From: Botryllus schlosseri
Lineage: Eukaryota; Chordata; Ascidiacea; Stolidobranchia; Styelidae
Length of the DNA: 20,210 nt
Assembly (NCBI GenBank): GCA_000444245.1
Contig: ATSW01012628.1
Span: 1 to 20,210, forward strand
Reading direction: 5' to 3'
The notes beneath the pieces are model-generated. The model worked only from the letters and a program-made list of their open reading frames with translations, was not told the DNA's origin and made no database searches. The position numbers were made by a program, and so were the translations under genes. Below, piece after piece: positions 1 to 8,581 of this stretch (positions are counted from its first letter, which is position 1; each line of letters begins with the position of its first letter).

Positions 1-812
1 TGATGGTGTGAACCTCTGAAAGGTTCAGGTTCGTGTGAACGCGAACGTTTTTGAAAGGTTCTGTGTGAACGCGAACGTGAACCTCATGACGTCACGTGAC
101 GTCATATTGCTAATTCCAACCCTACATTTCAGTGAAGTGATAGCCTATAAAAATGTACACGATACCTATAGCGACAGCTCGGGCCACATAATTCCACAAT
201 GCTGAAGTACATATTGATGTATTATTACGTATTGACGCCAGATGTATCAACTGAAGCAATCTAATGATATAATAATCATATAAAATCAATATCTTTCGTC
301 GCTTTGCCAACAATTTCGACGAGGACTGCAAGGGCAACCCCCGGCACGCGTGCCATTTGTGCGCCTGCTAGATTTGTTACATCCGACAGCGATATCAATT
401 TCATTGATTGGTAGAATAAGCATCATTCGCTGACTACTCACATGTAATGTATTTCGCTCTTGATGCTGTGGGATTGCGGGTCTAGCTCACAGCAGAGAGT
501 CACCAAATATTCACAAACTGAAAGCTGGATATTTCGAGCAAATTTTTGTGACAAAGCAAGTATGATTTTTGAGATTGTCAAGTTGCATACTCGTTAAGTG
601 TTGATTTTTTTTTATGCTGCCAGCGCCATGCATAGAGTGGCCTGCAGTTGAAATGCAATATATTTCAGCCAAAGATGTTATAATGCAGTGAAAGCTATAA
701 TATATGAAAAAGGTTCACAGTGCAGAACCTATACCAAGGTTCGTTTGTGAACGTGAAACCTCTAAATTTCGGAGGCTCACAGACAGAACGCGAACGTTCA
801 CACCATCCCTCG
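1..812. mobile_element. Non-autonomous DNA transposon (MITE-like, hAT-type ends suspected)
   Basis: A 12-bp perfect inverted repeat is seen: GATGGTGTGAAC at 2-13 and GTTCACACCATC at 796-807. Both ends carry clustered GAACGCGAACGT-like motifs. A 16-bp copy, GTGTGAACGCGAACGT, lies at 33-48 and again at 63-78, and a shorter form lies at 786-797. The interior is AT-rich and shows no convincing coding sequence. The right end reads ...CACCATCCCTCG, whose complement (CGAGGGATGG...) resembles hAT termini that begin CAGGG. The left end is cut by the window, so the target-site duplication cannot be read and the right limit is approximate. Inverted ends plus subterminal repeats are what non-autonomous elements show; the hAT assignment is inference. 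Confidence 0.55.
86..105. promoter_or_regulatory. 20-bp perfect palindrome with two CRE cores around an E-box
   Basis: The sequence ATGACGTCACGTGACGTCAT equals its own reverse complement. It holds two TGACGTCA (CREB/ATF-type) sites that overlap a central CACGTG E-box. It sits inside the subterminal region of the inverted-repeat element, so it may be a transposase or host-factor site carried by the element. Any regulatory role is inference. Confidence 0.35.
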
Positions 813-1567
813 TAACTAGTACATATAATTGCCTATTGTCGTGGTATTTGTGTGTGCGAAGCGAAGCAAGAGATGATCAACGCGTCCTCTTGGAATCGTG
901 TCATCATTAGAATCTGACTGAGTGTACAATATGGGCTACATGACGACCCTGAGTTCAATATCAGAACGCTTGCGTGAAAGAGGAATCTACCTTTCACTGA
1001 CTGATACACTTGCGAAGCACTTCGTGACGTGTATCTATGAATGATTGGCGAATTCAAGCGAAAACGGAGAAGCTCAGACAAAAATTTAGGCTATTTCACG
1101 GAAAGTATGATATGACCAATTGACCATGACCATGACCATAGGCGTAGATGGGCTGATATTTTAGCAGGGTGTGGCAAAATTGTTTTAAAGAATGTCGTGA
1201 CAGCACAGATTCATTGTGATGAAGTGAGTACAGGTTAGTTGAAAATTCTAAGGGGACAAATGTTGGCTACCTTTCGGTCCCTCTGAGATTCGCTGGTGGA
1301 TACTGCTCGTGATGGTTACAAAATGATCAATTATCAGTGACTTGACCTCACAGATAGCTTGCGTCAAAATATACAAAATGACATCATTATTTTATTGTTT
1401 GAGGTAGCGAATGTGACGCCACAGTCCCTGATATCCTAAATGTCAGATTGACGACCCTCTAGGGACCGAACCCCGAAGACCAAAGTTACGGGGGCGGACG
1501 AATTGTTGTTTCCGTCCTGTATATCCACTATATATGTTATGTAATATCTACAACATTTCTGTTATAG
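813..1567. other. Non-coding stretch, probable intron of the ZP gene
   Basis: No supported exon was found here. The next exon begins in phase 1, so an upstream exon must exist either here or before the window. Short features only: three tandem TGACCA hexamers at 1121-1138, and AGGGACCGAA at about 1461 opposite a complementary TTCGGTCCCT near 1275. That pair may be a decayed small element. A polypyrimidine-like tract and TTATAG acceptor precede 1568. Confidence 0.4.
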
Positions 1568-1773
1568 GGGAGCCAGACCTCAAATGTGGCGATGATTCAA
1601 TAACCATACAATTTCATGAAGGGCTTGTGGTTGACGATGGTTTGATACCGGATGTTGGCCTTATCCATTTCCAAAATACAGAATCGGAACAATGTTTCGC
1701 GAATAAGAAGGGAAGCATGTTCTTTCTCGCTCTGCCCCCTCCAATCGATAAAAGTTGTGGATCGCAAATATAC
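1568..1773 (+). CDS. ZP gene exon a: start of ZP-N
   Basis: The acceptor is TTATAG and the donor is GTAAGT. The exon starts with 2 nt of a split codon, so an upstream exon ending in phase 1 is required. It encodes three ZP-N cysteines, in the contexts DLKC, EQCF and DKSC. The upstream in-frame ATG at 1534 lies within the acceptor tract and is not the start. Confidence 0.8.
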
Positions 1774-4700
1774 GTAAGTGGATTACCTGCAGAATCGCCA
1801 CGAAAATAAGTAGTTGGTATCTTATTGGTTGACGGGCGTTTTCTGATATGTAATAGACACCCTATTTTTGTACCACCGACTCTCCGAGGAGCCCATATTT
1901 CAATATTCAACGACTGTAACAGCTCGCTATATGGTATCCCGTTAGACTTAGTGTTTCTTAGCCTATTAGCGCTCGTACCTTTTTAAAGTTTATCGTTCCG
2001 CCTGTACATTTCGACACAACTTATGATAATACTTATAAAATATATCAACAAGAGGATTGAATTAGTTGACTAAATCTGGCCAGAACATATTCCACTTTTT
2101 GTTGGTTTGCGAAATAATTTTTGGCTCCAGATTGCGTATTCCACCATGCATCCCGTACCCCTGATTTGGTGCTTCTTGCCCCCAATGGGTCCACGGACCC
2201 CTAGTCAAGAACACTTGGACCATATATTACGATGTTCTATCATATTGTAGATCATTGCCAGCAGTCTTGCGAAGGGTTTGCACTGGGCACAAATGTACGT
2301 CGCAGGCAGGTCCAAGTGGTCTATTTGTGTTCACTGTCCATTGTTCATTATTTAGGTATCCGACGACAAACTGACAATTCGAAATAAAGTACTTTGGAAG
2401 TTATCGGATGGTTTCTTCGACGCAACTGTGGTTCTTGTGGACATATCGTGCGTATACAACAAGCAAATCAAATCTTCAGTCGGTCTTGGCTTTGGAATTC
2501 AGCCCAAATTAAGGTTGAGTAGGCTTAGTTCCCGAGCCTCGCGGAATTATTTCAGATGAACGTTGTTTGTCTTCGAACCACGCCTTACGTATAATATTAT
2601 AATTTACAGGGTGATCACCGAGCAGCGAGTGGTCGAAGCCTTCAAGGCTAAAATGTTTCTTTATCGCGATGACAGTTTCCTATCGTCACGTCGATTCAGA
2701 GTATCTCCCAAAATTTCTCAAGGTATTGCCTATGCAGTTGTATGCTTTTACAACGCCAATTCGTATTTTCAAATTAACCATAGAACGAGATAATTTATAT
2801 GAAAATCTCTCGGTTATCAGCTTTATGTGACGATGGAGTTGGCTGCTCACTCGTATAACTCATGTTATATGGTGGATTTTACGACTTATTAAATCCATTG
2901 AATCAAATGCCACTCGATGTTCTTTCTGAACTAATTCTTTTGATTTCCACGGCGGAAATTCTATAAAATGCCACCCTACCGTCAATATTGCACACTTGGT
3001 CAATTTGACACTTGGTGGCCCCTAATCCTAACCTATCCCTCCCGACCCTAACCATTAGCCCGAATACATCAAGGGTAATGCACGCACAGAGGTGGTCAGT
3101 AACGAAGTACTTCTACTTTTCGAAATATACTTCAGGTAGATTCGCCTACTTATACTTATACTTCACAGTTTTCATTTTTTTCTGCAAAACTCGAGTTTTA
3201 CTAGCAATTTTTTAACAGTTCAATACACCACAAAAATGTGATGCAATGAAAAGATAGGAAGGTGTCGAAACGACTTTGAGTTGTCTTTGAAAAGTAAAAG
3301 AAAATATAGTATAATAAAAAGCAAGCGACAAAAATTGGGTGGTATGTCAAGGGAGGTGAGATCGATAGGTCAGGTCGCGGCCGGGAAATCTTATGGGCGG
3401 GCTAGTATTTATTTGGTAGAAATTGCTTGTATTTCGACTTGAATGTGACTGGACATGCTCGTCGACTGTCGGCTGGCCTGCGGGATACTGTTCCACACGT
3501 CAGGTCCGGCATATTTGGTAAAGCGATTGTCTTTTCTGTCGATCATATGATATTTGAACGACGTAGACGCGCGTGTGTTGTATTTGTGCGCTTTTGATTC
3601 CGAGGTAAAGAAGCCATTGAAATATTCGGGCAATGACCGCAGTGGAAGTGATACATAAACTTGGCGATTTCTAGTTTCCGCATATCTTCTACGTTTCGGA
3701 CACCGAATCTCTTCAGCAGCGACTTGTCGGATGGACAACCAGGCCCCCTTGGGGCCCTAGCTATGATACGGAGTACGTTATGTTGTAGTTTTTGCAGTGG
3801 CTCGAGTGCAGTTTTACTAGCAGCCCCCCAACAGATGATGCCATATTGTAACTTCGATTGGATTAAGGATTTAAAAAGAGTATCAGAAGAACCCAGGCTG
3901 GCATGAAACGACTGAGGCTGTTGAACAGGCCACACTTCGGTGATAATTTAGTGTCTAGGGACTGAATATGACTATTCAAATTTAAGTCTTGAGTACCGAC
4001 GATGACTACCAGCCCTTGTAATACGTACATACCAAGTGCCGACATGCAGAATTCAAGAAGTGCCTTATATCATAATTCACGGTCATATTCAGTGAAATAT
4101 TCATTTTCGAATTTACTATTACAATATTGATGCATCGCTTTCATAATACAAATAGGTATATAATTTAAAATGTCACGTTGAATTGTAACCTAAAATACTA
4201 GCCCTCCATCCACAACACATTTCAGGGGAACTTCTATACGCGTCAATTGATCTTGAAGCGATAAAAATCTCTCAGTTCTCTTCAATGTCACTTAGAGCTG
4301 ATGATTGTTGGGTAAAAGATGCTCTCGATGAGACCACAGTCGTGCAACAACTTCTGCAAAACGGGTAAGGATTTCATTAAACCACATCAATTGTTACATG
4401 CCACGCACAAGTAACCACACTTTCGATTCCAGGTGTCCCACAAATGAAATATTCGTCAGCGTGCTTCAGAACGGCGAATCACACCATGTAAAGTTAGCCA
4501 TCCGAGTTTTCGATTGGAAGAACGGTAGTACCGACTCCGATCAAGTATTTTTCCAGTGCAGGTCAGTGTCGAGTTGATAACGGAATGAAACCTGGTCAAT
4601 ATAGTCCAACATCTATGTTTTTAGTTTTCGCGTGTACTTTGATGTATATTAGAATTGTATTAGTGTCCAATAAGCATAGGCTGGTGGTTCTCAAACTGGG

Positions 4701-5813
4701 GAGCGTGGAGGCATCAGCGGGGAGGCGCGAAGCCGCCAGAGAGAAATGTTTCTTGAACTAGGAATGAGTTTAATACCGAAACTTCCAAGCTTCAACAATG
4801 ACAATATTCCTAATTATATTTCGATTTTAAATTCAGTTCAGTTCGGTTTATCATTAAAATATCATCATTTAAAAACACCACAAGACTGCGATACAACGAA
4901 AAGATAGCAAGGTATCGAAACGATTTGAAGTAGTCTTTGAGATCAGATACCCACTGAGCCTACGCGATGTAAATAGGAGACATGCACAGTTGCATATGCA
5001 CACCGAATGAAAAGTAAAAGAATTTGAAATGAAATATTTCGTCGTACTATCCACACGCCGATGCTAGATTTTGACAACCAAAGGTTGCACTAATCAGAGG
5101 ATGTTCCTGACTTAAGTGTAACTATTGTAAATGTGTGTAGTTGTGTCAATGGTTTTTATTTAGCTGATGGCCAGGTACGTTTGAGCTAAGCTCAGGGGGG
5201 TAGAAGGGATTAGGCACCAAAATCGCTAGAATATCTATGTGCTACGAGCTACCATTGCACATGATTATGTTTAACAGAATATTAAACTGAAAGTTTTTTC
5301 GCGCTCCGCACCTCGTATTTCTTGCTCTGTGTATGGTCGGATTTAGATATTTGAGAAGTGTCTGAACAGCCATAACACCTTGAGTGCCACCACTGATAAG
5401 GGGCGCGAACTATTCCACTGTCGTCAAGCGGACAAAACGGCACTCGTTTCGGTTTCTAGTGAAATTATGTATTTGCGATAATATGCAGAGGAATATATCC
5501 CGAATTTTCAAGTAACATATCACTGTAATCGTAAACCTTAATTATGATGAATTTATATAAAGCGTCAGAGCATGCACCGAACATTGTGCTGCGAAGTGTG
5601 GCAATATCACTGCCGAAATCAAATCTGATCCAAGTAACTCGCTATTACCGCCTAGCGGACGTAGGCGCCGCGATGTTCTGGTAAGTAATCTATTTTGGAT
5701 TGGATAATGGATATCCTATTTGGAGTGAATTTTAAGTAACGGACACTACAATTTAGCAGCACAGAGATCAAAGCTCGGCGGTTTTAATCGGTACCAAAAT
5801 AACGATCATTTGA
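1568..5813 (+). CDS. ZP (zona pellucida) domain protein, C-terminal seven exons (5' part not identified)
   Basis: Seven exons (1568-1773, 2356-2513, 2610-2722, 4226-4364, 4433-4561, 5563-5680, 5757-5813) join with GT-AG introns and matching phases into one open frame of about 305 residues ending in TGA. Counting from the first complete codon, cysteines lie at about 6, 42, 63 and 100 (ZP-N) and at 186, 206, 247, 252, 256 and 260 (ZP-C). That is the 10-cysteine type II pattern. ZP-C hallmarks are visible: DDCW, LLQNGCP and VFFQC. An RRRRD furin-like site at 281-285 is followed by a short hydrophobic tract (AVLIG...ITII), as in ZP proteins where a hydrophobic patch after the cleavage site blocks early polymerisation. 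Known family role: secreted glycoproteins that polymerise into extracellular matrices such as egg coats and mucosal or tectorial layers. Likely N-glycosylation sites are NGS (235) and NIT (262). The signal peptide and any upstream domains lie outside the identified exons, so the ortholog cannot be named. No transmembrane or GPI segment is seen after the hydrophobic tract. Confidence 0.85.
2150..2222 (-). mobile_element. hAT-type element remnant
   Basis: Read on the minus strand, the sequence runs AGTGTTCTTGACTAGGGGTC and then CGTGGACCC. It resembles hAT (Tip100-like) ends of the form CAGTGGTTCTCAACTRGGGGTCCGNGGACCC. The partner end is not recognised. It lies in the intron between ZP exons a and b. 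The family call rests on remembered consensus form. Confidence 0.4.
2356..2513 (+). CDS. ZP gene exon b: end of ZP-N
   Basis: It follows a TTTAG acceptor in phase 0 and ends in phase 2 at donor GTTGAG. It encodes beta-strand-like alternating residues and the fourth ZP-N cysteine, in VDISCVY, which matches the usual ISC-Y ending of ZP-N. Confidence 0.8.
2610..2722 (+). CDS. ZP gene exon c: ZP-N to ZP-C linker
   Basis: It has a TTTACAG acceptor and a GTATTG donor. It encodes VEAFKAKMFLYRDDSF, which fits the first strand of ZP-C (the family's v.mkly.d.sF pattern). It ends in phase 1, matching the 2-nt start of the exon at 4226. Confidence 0.75.
3087..3205 (+). mobile_element. hAT terminal fragment (CAGAGGTGGTCAGTAACG family)
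   Basis: It starts CAGAGGTGGTCAGTAACGAA and continues GTACTTCTACTTTT. The same terminus in reverse orientation lies at 9700-9809, ending ...GTTACTGACCAGTTACCACC. CAGAGGTGG-GTAACG-AAGTACTT ends are typical of non-autonomous hAT elements in aquatic animals. Only one end is seen here. It abuts the LINE 3' end that follows. Confidence 0.55.
3225..4045 (-). mobile_element. CR1/L2/Jockey-like LINE fragment, copy 1 (RT C-terminus plus 3' UTR)
   Basis: Read on the minus strand, it encodes the thumb and C-terminal part of a non-LTR reverse transcriptase. Visible landmarks are DLNLNSHIQSLDTKLS, then LIQSKLQYGIICWG, LEPLQKLQHNVLRII, KLEIAKFMYHF, LPEYFNGFF, HKYNTR, RFTKYAGPDVWNSIPQ and a terminal QAISTK stop at 3409-3411. 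This order is typical of CR1/L2/Jockey-group elements. The frame changes near 3905 and near 3630, so it is a dead, 5'-truncated copy. Its 3' UTR (about 3225-3408) is shared with two other copies in the window. It lies in a ZP-gene intron, antisense to the gene. Confidence 0.8.
4226..4364 (+). CDS. ZP gene exon d: ZP-C
   Basis: It has a CATTTCAG acceptor and a GTAAGG donor. It encodes ELLYASIDLEA..., then ADDCW and QLLQNG. In ZP-C the cysteine before W is the fifth conserved one, and the LL.NGCP motif is split by the next intron. It lies just beyond a LINE fragment inserted in the preceding intron. Confidence 0.85.
4433..4561 (+). CDS. ZP gene exon e: ZP-C core
   Basis: It is separated from the previous exon by a 68-bp intron (GTAAGG...TTCCAG). 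It starts with GCP completing NGCP and ends with VFFQC, the family's F.C core before the last cysteine cluster. An NGS glycosylation sequon is present. It ends in phase 2 at donor GTCAGT. Confidence 0.85.
4681..4830 (+). mobile_element. hAT-type terminal remnant
   Basis: It begins CTGGTGGTTCTCAAACTGGG and continues GAGCGTGGAGGC. That fits the very common hAT start CAGTGGTTCTCAAACTGGGG. LINE copy 2 follows at about 4832 and may have inserted into it. A possible partner end, GTGCCACCACTG, lies at 5384-5395, but no target duplication is visible. Confidence 0.45.
4832..5045 (-). mobile_element. LINE copy 2 (3' UTR only)
   Basis: It matches the 3' UTR of copies 1 and 3 through CACCACAAGACTGCGATACA, AAAAGATAGCAAGGTATCGA and the GAATGAAAAGTAAAAG tract. 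Its 3' tail on the minus strand reads AACCGAACTGAACTGAA, a short-repeat tail like those of CR1/L2-type LINEs. It is heavily 5'-truncated, with no coding sequence left, and lies in the intron between ZP exons e and f. Confidence 0.7.
5046..5562. other. Intron sequence without recognised features
   Basis: This is AT-rich sequence between LINE copy 2 and ZP exon f. The only noted item is the possible hAT end near 5384-5395. No exon is supported. Confidence 0.35.
5563..5680 (+). CDS. ZP gene exon f: last cysteines and furin-type site
   Basis: The acceptor TATAAAG is pyrimidine-poor, but the phase fits and the product fits: SVRACTEHCAAKCGNIT gives the three final ZP-C cysteines, followed by a linker and RRRRDVL. 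RRRR is a consensus proprotein-convertase site at the place ZP precursors are cut. The donor is a strong GTAAGT. Confidence 0.75.
5757..5813 (+). CDS. ZP gene exon g: probable terminal exon with hydrophobic tail
   Basis: It lies 76 bp after the previous exon with a CAATTTAG acceptor in phase 0. It encodes 18 residues, QHRDQSSAVLIGTKITII, then TGA. The AVLIGTKI tract sits where ZP proteins carry the external hydrophobic patch after the cleavage site. A GTACCA at 5791 could instead be a weak donor to a further exon, so the C-terminus is less certain than the rest. Confidence 0.55.
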   Translation, partial: QHRDQSSAVLIGTKITII

Positions 5814-5999
5814 TGACCAGCGATGACGCAATCTGCGAAAACAAGAAATCAGAAGCACGTTATCGTTGTGTGACACGAGAAACTTGGATGCTTAATTGGC
5901 CGAGTAGATGGATTCCGAAACACATGGATTTTGTAATAGCCCACTTCGACTCATGAATCGAACAAGACCCACATCCTCCGCTCCTGTCAGCATTTTATT

Positions 6000-6005
6000 A
6001 ATAAA
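6000..6005 (+). terminator. AATAAA polyadenylation signal of the ZP gene
   Basis: AATAAA lies about 190 bp after the proposed TGA, within an AT-rich stretch, and before the LINE and hAT debris. It is the first good signal downstream of the stop, and it supports 5757-5813 being the last exon. Confidence 0.5.
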
Positions 6006-6019
6006 ATATTGTGTTTGAG

Positions 6020-6284
6020 AAAATCTAATCTGATGAAGTCGTAGACGTCACAATGGATCTTCCTTTCGAGGAGGAGGCAGTGCACAGGCGTTATGAAATA
6101 TGAATATGATAGCCAACCGGTTTTACGCGGGAGTGGGTCTTCGGGAGTGACGTTGGAGAAAAATGACCGAATAATATTTCCCGCAATATATTTGAATTTC
6201 CCGTTTCCTCGCCTGCTATTATTTCTATTGTAGCTCGTAAAAATTCTCCTGTTTTCCGGAACTCTAAATATGGTAACCCTAATC
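6020..6284 (-). mobile_element. Fragment of an element ending TTAGGGTTACCATA
   Basis: On the minus strand the fragment starts ATTAGGGTTACCATATTTAG, then GTTCCGGAAAACAGG. The same start (CTAGGATTACCATATTTTTG, then TTCCGGACA) occurs at 19145 on the plus strand. Shared ends at two distant sites indicate one repeat family. The inner limit is unclear. Confidence 0.4.
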
Positions 6285-6289
6285 ATAAT

Positions 6290-6612
6290 AATCAGTATCA
6301 GTTTATTAGGATTTTCATCATTTCAAAACACCACAAAACTGCGATACAATGAAAAGATAGGAAGGTGTCGAAATGACTTGGAGTGGTCTTAGAGATCAGA
6401 CACTCACTTTGGCCTACGCGAAGTAGAGAAAAGGCGTGTACGTAAATTGCACACTGAATGAAAAGTAAAGCGGAGAATATAAAAGGAAAGCAACAAATGA
6501 GGGGACATGTGGCGGAAAGCGAGATCGATGTTAGATCGTGGTCCGGTAATCCTGAAGGCTGACTAGTATTCATTTAGCAGAAATTGCTTGTATGTCGACT
6601 TGAATAGCCCTT
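6290..6612 (-). mobile_element. LINE copy 3 (3' UTR plus last codons)
   Basis: It shares CACCACAAAACTGCGATACA and AAAAGATAGGAAGGTGTCGA with copy 1, and carries the end of the ORF: IQVDIQAISAK and stop on the minus strand, against IQVEIQAISTK in copy 1. Sequence similarity fades at about 6612. It lies between the two host genes, in the same orientation as copies 1 and 2. Confidence 0.75.
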
Positions 6613-6871
6613 TCGAATAATATCTTGTCGTAAATAAAGAACAGTCACTGAAACAGGCAAAGTAACATAATCGCGGACGTGAATGCGACATGGTTCAGAA
6701 TCCTCGAAACTGATCTGATTTGGCCCGCCTACCTCATCCCGCAGCAAAGTAAAAAATGTGCCTCACCCCCTGCGGCACCTCAAGTACTCAGTATTATGAC
6801 CAGACAACGCACCGGCATGATTTTCGAAGTGCAGCACTCCGCCTGGTCAATAGAACGGTCAGTATCTGGCA
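6613..6871. other. Intergenic sequence, nothing recognised
   Basis: Open frames cross this stretch into the neighbouring transposon end, but their products match nothing I know and they overlap the inverted repeat. I see no gene. Confidence 0.4.
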
Positions 6872-8081
6872 CATTGGTTCCCAACGTCGGCGATATCCCC
6901 CCGACCCCCCATGGAGCGAATTTGATAAACAAGGGGGTGACTGTGGGGCGATATGTGGCAGTAATATCAGGACGTCCAGTTGGATATATTTAATTAACAC
7001 GTTCAAAAAATGCACGTGAAGACGGCTTATTTTGCATATAATCCGAAAAAGAGGTCAATTCATCGGAAAGCAGACGCGGAAAAAAACGGTTTTCCGAGCA
7101 CCTATACTACAGTGATTCCAAAACTGTGTGCCGCCACAGGTTTTCAGGTGTGCCGCGAATATTTTTTGTAATTTATTAAATTAAGGCACGAAGGCGAGCA
7201 CATGCGGAAAAGGCACTCTAACCGCTTCATATCTGAAAATAAGCGCATATGTGGACATTACAATGGGACCAATCATGACATGAGTAGCCTAGGTGTAGGT
7301 AGTCACGTTGACCATATCATTGGGCTGCTATGTGTCGAAGATTCGTTTCACGCTCCTTGTGAAGCAAGTCCTCAACATAAAATTACTCCGCAAAATCTGA
7401 GCACACTGCCTGGACTTCAATTTGCATTGCAGTATTTCGCCTCCTAGATGGGTAGTCAGTCCATTTTGAAGCAATGAAACAAGCAATCTCATTGAAAAAC
7501 AGCTCATTGATGTATACGAAACTACGTAACATTCCGTTTTTTAAAACGCCGTTTCCACAAAAATGGTTGTCTCATTTCAAATCATGATAGGCTCGAAAGC
7601 GATCTGAGCTGCATTGCCATTAGGATCTCAGTGACTATGTGAACATAGCTTCCTTGTTGTGAATGATATGTATAATGTGCTCGAGAGAGACTGCTTGAAA
7701 TCTACGACGGAATACGGGTATGTCGTCAACAACCCAATGTAACTTCGTTTCAGTCGCATGTATGTTCGTTCGTATAAATAAGCATAGCCGTCGCATTACC
7801 ACGTAAATCATTTCTCAAAAGGCACATTTTTTGTAAGTGTGCCGCCGAGCGTTTTATAATTTTTCTTGTCGAGCCACAAGCAAAAACTTCAGGAGCCACT
7901 GACCTATCACCTCGGAAAAATGGCCATTTTTTTAGTAAATTCATAATCGATTAGGGTTAGGTGAATAAATCTTCCCTTTTGGTGTCCTCTTTTTTCGGAT
8001 CCGTAGCCTAAATATGGGGGGCGGAAATTTGCATCGATATAGACAAGGGGGCGATGAGTCGAAAAAGGTTGGGAACTGCTG
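6872..8081. mobile_element. hAT-type non-autonomous element A, split by element B
   Basis: The left end is CATTGGTTCCCAACG; the right end, read in reverse, is CAGCAGTTCCCAACCTTTTT, then CGACTCATCGCCCCC. Both fit the common hAT end CAGTGGTTCCCAACCTTTTTCG. The flanking halves align with the uninterrupted relative at 10027-10350. Shared stretches are CACGTGAAG-CGGCTTATT, TTTTCCGAGCAC, GGAAAAATG-CC, and TTAGGTGAATA followed by TGTCCT. About 790 bp of another element sit in the middle. Target duplications at the outer ends are not clear (ATCTGGCA and ACAGTGCT). Confidence 0.65.
7110..7901. mobile_element. hAT-type element B inserted in element A
   Basis: The left end is CAGTGATTCCAAAACTGTGT, continuing GCCGCC...GGTGTGCCGCGAA. 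The right end in reverse is CAGTGGCTCCTG, with GTGTGCCGCC sequence just inside at about 7838. GTGTGCCGCG beside a CAGTG-TTCC-AAACTGTG start is typical of one hAT family. It interrupts element A between GAGCAC and CTCGGAAAAA. Neighbouring ACCTATAC (7100-7107) and ACCTATCA (7902-7909) look like a decayed 8-bp duplication. An 81-codon open frame at 7202-7447 was not recognised. Confidence 0.55.
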
Positions 8082-8234
8082 ACAGTGCTGATCCAGCAGC
8101 AATTGTGAACAGTGAAGCATCTCTGCGAGACGACATCTGTTGTACAAGTTGCGATCTTTTCAAGAGAAGAGTGAAACCAGTAATCCTCTCACCAGTAAAA
8201 AAAATTTCCCACGTATGTAATGCAATATGATCAT

Positions 8235-8240
8235 TTTATT
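8235..8240 (-). terminator. AATAAA polyadenylation signal of the SNX29-like gene
   Basis: Read on the minus strand, AATAAA lies about 140 bp after the stop codon at 8383-8381. It gives a short 3' UTR for the leftward gene. Between it and the ZP gene's signal lie about 2.2 kb of transposon debris. Confidence 0.6.
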
Positions 8241-8380
8241 AGCAGCTAAAAATCACACAAATCAAATGAACGTATGAGAATAACAAAGATTGCACTTCGG
8301 TTTGATTGCAATGCCGCACGGGCATTTAGGGAGCAATGAGGTTAAAACGGCGTGGATGGCGAATGAAGCAGAAATCTCGT

Positions 8381-8581
8381 TCACTTATGCTTTCCAACGA
8401 TCACACGGCACTGGGAATCGCTGTCGCTAAAGAACGGCAAGATATGCACCAAAGTCTTTTTAGTGGGGTCGGCGGCCAGACGGCTATTCTTTTGAATCAG
8501 AATATGCATCACCAGGCGAAGATAGCCCTGGAAAGCTTTACGTCGCTCCTCGACGATCTTGCTATTTCGGTTTCCTATATT
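8381..8581 (-). CDS. SNX29: SNX29 exon 5: end of PX and C-terminus
   Basis: Following a CATTTCAG acceptor, it encodes NIGNRNSKIVEERRKAFQG, then YLRLVMHILIQ, a DPTKKTLVHILPFF segment matching the end of the vertebrate PX domain, and a short tail before the stop. It is separated from exon 4 by a 2.26-kb intron filled mostly by transposons. Confidence 0.9.
   Translation of the reverse strand, partial: NIGNRNSKIVEERRKAFQGYLRLVMHILIQKNSRLAADPTKKTLVHILPFFSDSDSQCRVIVGKHK

Noticed and set aside
833-1081. 82-codon minus-strand frame
   Set aside because: No recognised domain, no splice context tying it to a gene, and it overlaps the edge of a repeat.
1534-1567. In-frame ATG before ZP exon a as a start codon
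   Set aside because: It lies within the splice acceptor tract, there is no signal peptide, and the exon begins inside the ZP-N domain.
3020-3065. CCTAACC-rich stretch as interstitial telomere repeat
   Set aside because: The units are irregular and few; it does not form a TTAGGG-type array.
6679-7019. Overlapping open frames of 104 and 87 codons
   Set aside because: They run across the end of a hAT element in two frames at once, have no motif and no splice support.
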